DNA of 64,000 nucleotides, taken from contig JAYFQX010000006.1 in assembly GCA_034926635.1 (NCBI GenBank), forward strand, positions 1-64,000. The letters run 5' to 3'. Source of the stretch: Christensenella sp034926635 (GTDB taxonomy: Bacteria; Bacillota; Clostridia; Christensenellales; Christensenellaceae). Each line of letters begins with the position of its first letter. Position 1 is the first letter of the stretch. The notes under the pieces are model-generated. The model was not told the origin of the DNA, made no database searches, and saw only the letters and a program-made list of their open reading frames with translations. Below are positions 25,157-31,911 of this stretch, one piece after another. The position numbers were made by a program, and so were the translations under genes.

Positions 25157-26572
25157 GTGTATTATTTATTGGATGAAAATTATTTGCTGCGCGGCTTTCA
25201 AAAGCTGCCGTACTGCCTTGTAAAAAGACCGGAAAATTCGCTTTGCTTTTTGAATGTAGAAGCGTTTGAGGCGCTTTGCTTGTGCGACGGACAAATCAAT
25301 GTGTCGCTGCCTGTGATCACAGAGGAGACACGCGAGATACTCGTTGAGCTGGAAAAAATGGGGATCGTGCATTCGTGTGATAAGCAATTGACACGCAAAG
25401 AGGGGCAGGAATACCGCAAGCATGAAAACAGGTATATTCATACGGCGCACTGGTCTATCACGGGAAAATGCAATTATCGCTGCAAGCATTGCTATATGTC
25501 CGCGCCGGAAGCAAAGCTTGGAGAGCTGCCGCACGAAACAGTGATGGATATTGCAAAACAGATTGCGGACTGCGGGATTGCCGAGGTATCGCTGACGGGC
25601 GGCGAGCCGCTGGTAAGGGCTGATTTTTTGGAAATCGTTGACGCGCTTATTTCCCGCGGTGTGCGGATTTCACAGATTTATTCCAACGGGAAACTGGTCA
25701 CAGAAAAATTATTGCAGGAATTAAAAAAACGTGGAATTGCTCCGGAGTTCAATATGAGTTATGATGGGGATGAAGGCTGGCACGACTGGCTGCGGGGCAT
25801 GCCCGATGCAGGAAAGACCGTTCTGCGTGCGTTTGACCTTTGTTACGAAATGGGCTTCCCTACGGGTGCGGAGACCTGCCTACATCAAGGCAACCTGCAT
25901 CTGTTGCGGCAAAGCCTGAATACGCTTGCGGCGCATCATTGCGGGCATGTGAAAACCAACCCGGTATCTGATACTGCGTTGTGGAAACAATACGGTGCAG
26001 ATTATTCCATCTCCTTAGAAGAGCTTTATGGCGCTTATCTCGAGTATATTCCCGAATTTTTTGAAGACGGCATGCCGATTTCGGTGATGCTTGGCGGTTT
26101 TTTTCAGTGCAGCAAAGGAAGTATCGATTGGGTGATTCCATCGGTCAAAGGCAGCGGTGCGCCGTGCCGGGATTCGGTGATCTGCGGGCATGCCCGCCAG
26201 ACCTTGTATTTATCGCCGGAGGGGCGTATGCTCCCCTGTATGCCGCTTTCCGCACAGCCTATCCAGGAAAATTATCCCAAGGTGACGGACGGCGGACTAG
26301 CAAAAGGGCTATCCGATTCCAGCTATATGCAACTGGTCAGCACCACGCTTGCGGATTATTTAGAGCAAAATACGGAGTGTGCGTCATGCGAATACCGCTG
26401 GAAGTGCGCGGGCGGCTGCCGTGCGAGCGCGCTGCAGTTTTCGCAGGATAATATCATGGCGCCGGACAGGGCGGTCTGCCTGTTGTTCCGCGGCGGATAT
26501 TGCGATAAGATAAAAGAGGCAGCACAAAAAGCAATAGAAAAAACAACGCAACAAAACGGGGAGACTGCATAA
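25157..26572 (+). CDS. Radical SAM/SPASM peptide maturase
   Basis: This is a 471-aa enzyme predicted to modify the four adjacent precursors, probably by forming thioether or other radical-derived crosslinks on the CxC units (inference). Residues 5-80 look like a PqqD/RRE leader-binding domain (KLPYCLVKRPENSLCFLNVE). The radical SAM cluster is Cys105-x3-Cys109-x2-Cys112 (CNYRCKHC), followed by SLTGGEPLVRADF. The C-terminal SPASM-type part carries RMLPCMPLS, CASCEYRWKCAGGCRASA and further Cys to the end. GTG 25157 is chosen for GGAGG 9 nt upstream. The sortase gene follows after 3 bp. Confidence 0.9.
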   Translation: MYYLLDENYLLRGFQKLPYCLVKRPENSLCFLNVEAFEALCLCDGQINVSLPVITEETREILVELEKMGIVHSCDKQLTRKEGQEYRKHENRYIHTAHWSITGKCNYRCKHCYMSAPEAKLGELPHETVMDIAKQIADCGIAEVSLTGGEPLVRADFLEIVDALISRGVRISQIYSNGKLVTEKLLQELKKRGIAPEFNMSYDGDEGWHDWLRGMPDAGKTVLRAFDLCYEMGFPTGAETCLHQGNLHLLRQSLNTLAAHHCGHVKTNPVSDTALWKQYGADYSISLEELYGAYLEYIPEFFEDGMPISVMLGGFFQCSKGSIDWVIPSVKGSGAPCRDSVICGHARQTLYLSPEGRMLPCMPLSAQPIQENYPKVTDGGLAKGLSDSSYMQLVSTTLADYLEQNTECASCEYRWKCAGGCRASALQFSQDNIMAPDRAVCLLFRGGYCDKIKEAAQKAIEKTTQQNGETA

Positions 26573-26575
26573 GCA

Positions 26576-27403
26576 TTGGAAGAGAATAATCAAAATAAAG
26601 CGGAAGAAACGCCGGGTATCTGGAAAAGACATAAAAAAATGTGGATGATCCTGCTGATTTGCGCAGGCATTGCCATCGCGGCGTGGAATATTGGAGCATA
26701 TTTTTATCGCCAGTGGGAAATTGCCGCGCAGGCGGAAAAAACGCGAGAAATCGCGCAGGTATCCGTAGCGCCGGAACCGAAAGAAACCCCTGTGCCTTCC
26801 GCAACACAGGAAGCTGTGCGGCAGATCGATTTTGCGACGCTTTTGCAAAAGAATTCGGAAATCGTAGCGTGGATTGAAATCCCCGGCACCAAGATCGATT
26901 ATGCGGTGGTGCAGGGCAAAGATAACGTATTTTATTTGGATCATGATGCACTGCTTGCGGAAAACGTGGAAGGCGCGATCTTTGTGGATGCAGCAAACTC
27001 GCCGGGCTTTGCCGACCGAAACACGGTTTTATACGGTCATCGCATGAACAACGGCGATATGTTTGCGGGGCTGCATGATTTTGAAGATGCGGCGTTTTTT
27101 GATCAGAATCGGGTTCTTTATTTATATCTGCCGGATGGCACACGCACCGAATACGAGATTTTTGCCGCATACGAAACAGGAGACGAATATATTTTGGGGC
27201 AATGGGACTTTGCGGATGACAACACCTGGAGCGCCTATTTGGAGCAGATCGGCAAAGAGGATGCAAACGCAAACGTGCGCAATGCAGACGTTTCAACGAA
27301 TGATAAGATTTTAACGCTTTCCACCTGTGTACGCGGGGAAGACGAAAAGCGTTATCTTGTGCAGGCGGTTGCGCGCCCGCAGGGGATTACCGACGCGGCA
27401 TGA
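26576..27403 (+). CDS. Class B sortase
   Basis: This 275-aa transpeptidase has a cytoplasmic tail, one span (residues 23-43), a Pro-rich linker and a sortase B fold: WIEIPGTKIDYAVVQGKDN, FLDHDALLAENVEGAIF, His155 in LYGHRM, Cys251 in TLSTC and Arg259 in KRYLVQAV. It would attach a surface protein to the peptidoglycan. The TTG start follows the radical SAM stop by 3 bp, with GGGGAG 12 nt upstream. The surface protein at 27710, with a variant SPKTT sorting signal, is the obvious candidate substrate. No class B sortase role in RiPP biosynthesis is known to me. Confidence 0.88.
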   Translation: MEENNQNKAEETPGIWKRHKKMWMILLICAGIAIAAWNIGAYFYRQWEIAAQAEKTREIAQVSVAPEPKETPVPSATQEAVRQIDFATLLQKNSEIVAWIEIPGTKIDYAVVQGKDNVFYLDHDALLAENVEGAIFVDAANSPGFADRNTVLYGHRMNNGDMFAGLHDFEDAAFFDQNRVLYLYLPDGTRTEYEIFAAYETGDEYILGQWDFADDNTWSAYLEQIGKEDANANVRNADVSTNDKILTLSTCVRGEDEKRYLVQAVARPQGITDAA

Positions 27404-27438
27404 ACGCCGCGGGCGAAGGAAAAGAGGTGAGATGCAGG

Positions 27439-27579
27439 TTGAAGAAGATCATAGCAGGAGCATTGATGGCGATTTTGTTGCTGGCGGCATGTGGCTGTAA
27501 CGCGTATACCATTGAGAAAGTGGATACGATGACGCCGGCGGGGACGCCCGAAATCGTAGAAGAACAAGGAGCCGAATGA
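27439..27579 (+). CDS. 46-aa lipoprotein
   Basis: This short gene starts with TTG behind GAGGTG. It encodes a lipoprotein signal (MKKIIAGALMAILLLAACGC) with lipobox LAAC, then only about 28 residues, acidic at the end (TPEIVEEQGAE). It lies between the sortase and the surface protein and could be a small immunity or anchoring factor. Its conserved-looking signal makes it a credible gene despite its length. Confidence 0.6.
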   Translation: MKKIIAGALMAILLLAACGCNAYTIEKVDTMTPAGTPEIVEEQGAE

Positions 27580-27709
27580 TTTTGGGTTGTAAAAGCTGCT
27601 TTTCGGTCAGCGGCAATACAAAAACGAAATCGGGTTTGGTAAACTGAAAATGAGAAAGTGGATCTTAAGATCCTGAAATAAGAAGTGTTTTTTTGAGGAG
27701 GATAAAAAA

Positions 27710-28681
27710 ATGAAGAAAAAATGGTTATGTATGATTTTGGCTGTATTGCTGGTGCTTTCTATTGCAAGCGTGGCACTGGCTGCGGCGCCGTCCGGATCCC
27801 CGATCAGTACGGTGATGCCGCTGCCGTCCGGAGAGCAGCTTTATGTGACGGACGAATATGATGAATCCTACGGAGAATATCAGATGTTCAACGATTATCT
27901 GATCAATATGGACAATAATTCCCCGTATGAGAGGATTTATACTGTGCTCGACCTGAATGTATACGACGAGCATCTGGATGCACTGGTTCCGAATTCGGAT
28001 TTTGTAGGAACGGATTATATGTTTGGACTACCGTTTTCGCCACGCGCGGGCTATACCTACAGCGCACTGCATGAATGCGCAGACGGCAGCATTGAAGTGT
28101 TTAGCGATGCAGGACAGATCACAACGACCGAAGGCTTTGGCTTGTTTGCCATTGTAGAAATGTCGACGACGCCTTACATGGATGAAATTCCCTGCACGGG
28201 TCTGCCAAGCGGTGAAAAACTATTTACCTCGGGTCAGTATTTGGAAGGAAGCCCGCAGTGGCAGGCATTTGCGGACTATATGAAGCAAAACGGAATCACG
28301 GGAACGCTGGAGAGAGTTGTGGAATATTCTGTGTGGGATACCCATCTGAATAACTGGATCTCCAACAGCCAGTTTGGCGACGTGAGCGCGACCATCACCG
28401 GTGAGGGCGGATATACGGTATTCCATAATTCCTCGCTTTCCGGCGGAATTGAAAACCTCGGTTCTTCGGCATCGTTCACAACCAAAACAGGTTTTGGACT
28501 GTTTGCTTTTGTAAAACCCGCGGCAGAGCCTACGCCGACTCCTACAGCGTCCACAGATTCCACCTCTCCGAAAACTACGGATAACAACACAAACGGTCCG
28601 ATCGGCTGGATCCTTCTGGCGGCTGTACTGACGACTGCACTGGTGGTTGTTGTTCGCAAAACGCGGAAAGAAGAAAAATAA
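27710..28681 (+). CDS. Two-repeat surface protein with variant sorting signal
   Basis: This is a 323-aa protein. A signal peptide (residues 1-26) is followed by two related repeats of about 105 residues, each opening LPSGE(Q/K)L and closing TKTGFGLFAFV or TTEGFGLFAIV. A Pro/Thr linker follows, then SPKTTDNN, a span (GWILLAAVLTTALVVVV) and a basic tail RKTRKEEK. The end mimics the clostridial S-P-K-T-G sorting signal used by class B sortases, with Thr in place of Gly, so the sortase 0.3 kb upstream probably anchors it. The start follows GAGGAGGATAAAAAA. Molecular function unknown. Confidence 0.75.
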   Translation: MKKKWLCMILAVLLVLSIASVALAAAPSGSPISTVMPLPSGEQLYVTDEYDESYGEYQMFNDYLINMDNNSPYERIYTVLDLNVYDEHLDALVPNSDFVGTDYMFGLPFSPRAGYTYSALHECADGSIEVFSDAGQITTTEGFGLFAIVEMSTTPYMDEIPCTGLPSGEKLFTSGQYLEGSPQWQAFADYMKQNGITGTLERVVEYSVWDTHLNNWISNSQFGDVSATITGEGGYTVFHNSSLSGGIENLGSSASFTTKTGFGLFAFVKPAAEPTPTPTASTDSTSPKTTDNNTNGPIGWILLAAVLTTALVVVVRKTRKEEK

Positions 28682-28697
28682 GAAGGGAAATCACAAG

Positions 28698-29120
28698 ATG
28701 AAAAAGGCGATATTACTGGCTGTCAGCATAGCGCTGAGCATACTTTTGATTATGGGTTGTACGCCGCAGGAGCAAAAAGATGCGTCTTTGGCAAGCACGG
28801 CGCCTGCCAAAGAATATAAGATTGTATTAGACGGCAACGCCACCACCGGGTACGAATGGACTTATACCGCAAACCCGGAGGGAATCGTAAAAGAGGTTTC
28901 CAGCGAATACATTGATGGAAACAAAGAAGATACCGCCGGTGCACCCGGAACGTTTGTCTTTGTATTCGAAGGGGCAAAAGAAGGAAAAACAACGCTTGAT
29001 TTTTCTTATGTACGTTCGTGGGAAGAAGAAGAAAACCCGATGACGGCAAGCTATACCCTTTCCGTTGATGCGGACGGTAATATTACAGAAGTGGAAAAAA
29101 CATTGCCGAATGAAAAATAG
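28698..29120 (+). CDS. Chagasin-like (I42) inhibitor lipoprotein
   Basis: This 140-aa lipoprotein (signal ending LLIMGC) has a body matching the inhibitor I42/chagasin family: the NATTGYEW loop, then GAPGTFVFVFEGAKEGKTTL and FSYVRSWEEEE, equivalent to the three inhibitory loops that block papain-like cysteine proteases. It would act outside the membrane. ATG 28698 with AGAAGGG upstream is preferred over a longer reading inside the previous gene. Next to a RiPP exporter with a cysteine peptidase and a Cys-dependent sortase, it might protect exported peptides or restrain a protease; that is inference. Confidence 0.85.
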   Translation: MKKAILLAVSIALSILLIMGCTPQEQKDASLASTAPAKEYKIVLDGNATTGYEWTYTANPEGIVKEVSSEYIDGNKEDTAGAPGTFVFVFEGAKEGKTTLDFSYVRSWEEEENPMTASYTLSVDADGNITEVEKTLPNEK

Positions 29121-29170
29121 ATCCGCGCAGGCGGGATTTCGGTAAGGGTTTTAAACTTCAGGCTATTATG

Positions 29171-29210
29171 CGCCGGAAAATGCTAAGACAGGTGTTTTCC
29201 GGCGTGTTTA
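29171..29210 (+). terminator. Hairpin after the inhibitor gene
   Basis: A 10-bp perfect stem (CGCCGGAAAA / TTTTCCGGCG) with a 14-nt loop is followed by TGTTTA. It is a plausible, moderately strong terminator of the RiPP/surface operon. Confidence 0.6.
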
Positions 29211-29314
29211 TTGCCGGAAGAAAAACAGCTTCGACCGGTGGAAGCTTTGTTGATAGAAACGGATGCCGTGTGGGCGCAGCCTAGAAGACAACGGGTTTGT
29301 AAACGGGGGGGAAT

Positions 29315-29602
29315 ATGATTCATTTAGTGCATATGCCGTTTTTATCGGTGCTGTATCCTTCGCTGGGGATTCCGGTTCTTTCCGCCATGCTGAAAAAGGC
29401 GGGACTGCCTTGCACGTGCCGGTATTTTAATGATGATTTTGCACAGACGATCGGGCTGGAGCTATATGAAATGGTCGCCTGCGGGAAAAAGGTCGATGCG
29501 CGTGTTTTGGAGTGGCTGTTTGCGAATATTTTATGGAAAAAAGAAAGCTCGCAGCGGGATCGGCAAATTTGTTATTTCATTTCCTCTAGTGTTTTTTGTT
29601 GA
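29315..29602 (+). pseudogene. N-terminal stump of a RiPP radical SAM C-methyltransferase
   Basis: The frame begins after a good site (GGGGGGGAAT) and reads MIHLVHMPFLSVLYPSLGIP, then YFNDDFAQTIGLELYEMVA and VLEWLFANILW. This is the start of the B12-binding radical SAM family annotated as RiPP maturation radical SAM protein 1 / C-methyltransferase, normally around 600 residues. Similarity ends near 29570, exactly where the opposite-strand HTH-like gene ends. The remainder of the enzyme is absent from the window. The RiPP locus seems to have lost this modification step recently, since the ribosome site and frame are intact. Confidence 0.7.
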
Positions 29603-30195
29603 AACCTATCGAGTACAAGATTGATGTCCATCACATTATAGACATGGTTAATAATGCAAAATTCAATGATCAGGTCGGCTGTACTGCTTTTTGAAAGACT
29701 ATAGCCTGCAGAATCAAGCAAATCTTTTATCTCGGGAAGGTTAAGTTCAAGCGCAAGCCCCAAAAGGATCACAGTTCCTTTGCCGGGATGATAAGTTTTG
29801 GAACGAATTTTTGAAAAATGGCGACGGTCAATCCCCGCTTTTTTGTAAACATACGTGTCGATCATGATTTTTTGATCAATATATTGAAACAATTTTTCTG
29901 AAAACGTTACATTTTTATGATCGTTAATAAAGTCATCAATGTCAAAATCTTCAAAATCTTCGTCAGAATCCTCACAAATTTCTTCAAGCGAAGATGTTTC
30001 ATCTTCCGTTGGTTCCAGTCCGATAAATGAAAGCAGTTTATCGCCCATTTTCCCACGCGGAGAAGATGTTTTTCTGTCCGGTAGATCCTTGCGGGAAAAA
30101 CGAATTCCATAGGCTTTATTTTCTTTTAAAAAAAGTTCAAGACTTTTAAAGAAAGATTCTCTCAGCATTTCAAATGTCGCCTGCCCGGCGACCAA
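29572..30195 (-). CDS. HTH-like regulator-type protein of the VWA module
   Basis: This is a 207-aa protein. An acidic central part (residues 60-95) precedes a C-terminal domain, residues about 98-205: KLFQYIDQKIMIDTYVYKKA, DRRHFSKIRSKTYHPGKGT, LALELNLPEIKDLLDSAGYS, DLIIEFCIINHVYN. This domain is common in Clostridia, often as a C-terminal appendix to other domains, and resembles an XRE-type helix-turn-helix bundle. The gene is AT-richer than its neighbours and divergent from the VWA gene. A regulator or sensor for that protein is plausible. The module truncates the RiPP methyltransferase gene. Confidence 0.65.
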   Translation of the reverse strand: MVAGQATFEMLRESFFKSLELFLKENKAYGIRFSRKDLPDRKTSSPRGKMGDKLLSFIGLEPTEDETSSLEEICEDSDEDFEDFDIDDFINDHKNVTFSEKLFQYIDQKIMIDTYVYKKAGIDRRHFSKIRSKTYHPGKGTVILLGLALELNLPEIKDLLDSAGYSLSKSSTADLIIEFCIINHVYNVMDINLVLDRFQQKTLEEMK

Positions 30196-30266
30196 TTCCT
30201 TCCGCGCTTTTTTATAATTATATTATAGGATAAAGAGGTGGAAAGGAAAAGTAATTAAAGCATATT

Positions 30267-30851
30267 ATGGAAAAAGAATTGACTGAAATTGTATGCCTGC
30301 TGGACCGCAGCGGTTCTATGTCAGGACAGGAAAAATATATCATTGCAAAGTATAATGTCTTTATCAATGCAAAAGATACGTATGATGAAAATACGTTGGT
30401 GACGACCATATTTTTTGATGAAGAGCGCGAATATATATTGAATGGGGAAAGAGCGTCCTATGCGCGGATCTCTCCGCGGCAATATTTTACACACGGCAGT
30501 ACAGCGCTTTTGGATGCGATCGGGGACACCATTCAGGAAATGAAAATGTTTTATGATGAAGTGCCGGAAGGTTATAGTAACCTAAAATTAATCCTTTTGA
30601 TCATAACCGATGGAAAGGAAGATGCCAGCAGGGAATTTACATATAAAAGAATCAGGCAGATGGTAAAGCAGCAGGAGGAATGCGGTTGGAGTATTTTTTT
30701 CTTAGGTGTAGGGATTGATGCGTTTGAGATCAGAAATGATTTAGGCACGGTTGAAGAAAGAAAACGTACTGCGAAGAAGCCGTTAACAAAAATACGCTGG
30801 ATAACAGATAAGATACGGCTTTTTCTTGGGATTGAGTACGATGATAATTGA
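30267..30851 (+). CDS. VWA-domain protein (TerY-like)
   Basis: This is a 194-aa cytoplasmic von Willebrand A domain. The MIDAS residues are present: DRSGSMSG near residue 13, a Thr within HGSTALLDAIGD, and the Asp of IITDGKEDAS. The last 40 residues are basic and may contact nucleic acid or a partner. Such small VWA proteins occur in stress, tellurite-type and defence-related modules. It is divergently paired with the HTH-like gene; the shared 71-bp spacer holds a TATAATTATATTATA sequence able to serve as a -10 on both strands. Confidence 0.8.
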   Translation: MEKELTEIVCLLDRSGSMSGQEKYIIAKYNVFINAKDTYDENTLVTTIFFDEEREYILNGERASYARISPRQYFTHGSTALLDAIGDTIQEMKMFYDEVPEGYSNLKLILLIITDGKEDASREFTYKRIRQMVKQQEECGWSIFFLGVGIDAFEIRNDLGTVEERKRTAKKPLTKIRWITDKIRLFLGIEYDDN

Positions 30852-30860
30852 AGATATAAA

Positions 30861-30895
30861 AACCGGGAAGGCAAAAAAACTTTTCCGGTTTTTTT
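30861..30895 (+). terminator. Terminator after the VWA gene
   Basis: AACCGGGAAG and CTTTTCCGGTT pair around an A-rich loop and are followed by T7. From here to 31020 no gene is visible. Confidence 0.7.
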
Positions 30896-31025
30896 GTTCA
30901 AAAAAACTTCATTTTTTCCATAGCGCTATGATGCAAACAAGATACAAAATTTTAATATTGTTGGAGTGCGGAAGATAAAACCTTTATTATTTCGAAATTA
31001 TTAAGAATAAAGGGATGCAGCTATA

Positions 31026-31034
31026 TGTTATAAT
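31026..31034 (+). promoter_or_regulatory. Extended -10 promoter of the MacB-like operon
   Basis: TGTTATAAT gives an extended -10 about 110 bp before the ATPase gene. No clear -35 is present. Confidence 0.45.
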
Positions 31035-31142
31035 GAAAATAACAAATCACATTGGGGAAGACCGGATGGTTTTTTCCGCAGGAATTTTCAAGCAAAAAAG
31101 CAAAAATAACAAATATGTATTCCGTGGAATGGAGGAACGAAG

Positions 31143-31910
31143 TTGGGGGAAAATACACCTATCATCGCTGCAAGAAATTTAAAGAAAATATACCGGATGG
31201 GCGATGCAAGGATTCATGCACTGGACGGCGTGGATATTGACGTGATGCCCGGCGAGGTATGCGCGATCCTCGGAACGTCCGGCAGCGGGAAATCTACACT
31301 GCTGTCGCTTCTTGCGGGGCTGGAACACCCCACATCCGGGAAGATCTTCATCAAAAAAAAGCCGACTTACAAAATGACGGAAAGCGAGCTGGTGGATTTT
31401 AGGCTGCGTCATATTGGTTTTGTATTCCAGTCCTTTAACCTGATGCCGATCATGAACGCGCAGGAAAATGTGGCGCTGCCGCTGATGTTTCGGGGTGTGC
31501 CGCGCGCAAAACGCCTTGCGCTTGCAAAAAAGCTGCTCAAAGAAATGGGACTTGAAAAGCAGCTGAACAATCTGCCCAGCCAGCTTTCGGGAGGGCAGCA
31601 GCAAAGGGTGTCCATCGCCCGCGCGATCATCGCACGTCCGGAAATTATTTTTGCGGATGAGCCGACGGGGAATCTCGATTCCGTCACCGCAACGCAGATT
31701 ATGGATTTGATCTGCGACCAGGCCAAAAAAACAGGGGCAACGCTCCTTTTTGTGACGCACGATCCGTCCAAAGCAGAATATGCCGACCAGGTGGTGCATA
31801 TCATTGATGGAAAAGTCGCAAAGCTGACCCGGCGCAACGCCGGAGAGGACGGACAAAAAAATGAAATAATATCAGAAATTATATCAATGGAAACACAAGG
31901 AGAGAATTGA
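31143..31910 (+). CDS. ABC transporter ATPase, MacB/LolD type
   Basis: This 255-aa ATPase has Walker A CAILGTSGSGKSTLLSLLAG, Q-loop FVFQSFNLMP, signature LSGGQQQRVSIARA, Walker B EIIFADEPTGNLDS and H-loop FVTHDPS. The FNLMP and DEPTGNLDS forms are typical of the MacB/LolD/FtsE group, which drive mechanotransmission rather than transport across the membrane. The TTG start lies about 8 nt after GGAGG. It forms an operon with the next two genes. Confidence 0.92.
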   Translation: MGENTPIIAARNLKKIYRMGDARIHALDGVDIDVMPGEVCAILGTSGSGKSTLLSLLAGLEHPTSGKIFIKKKPTYKMTESELVDFRLRHIGFVFQSFNLMPIMNAQENVALPLMFRGVPRAKRLALAKKLLKEMGLEKQLNNLPSQLSGGQQQRVSIARAIIARPEIIFADEPTGNLDSVTATQIMDLICDQAKKTGATLLFVTHDPSKAEYADQVVHIIDGKVAKLTRRNAGEDGQKNEIISEIISMETQGEN

Positions 31911-31911
31911 G

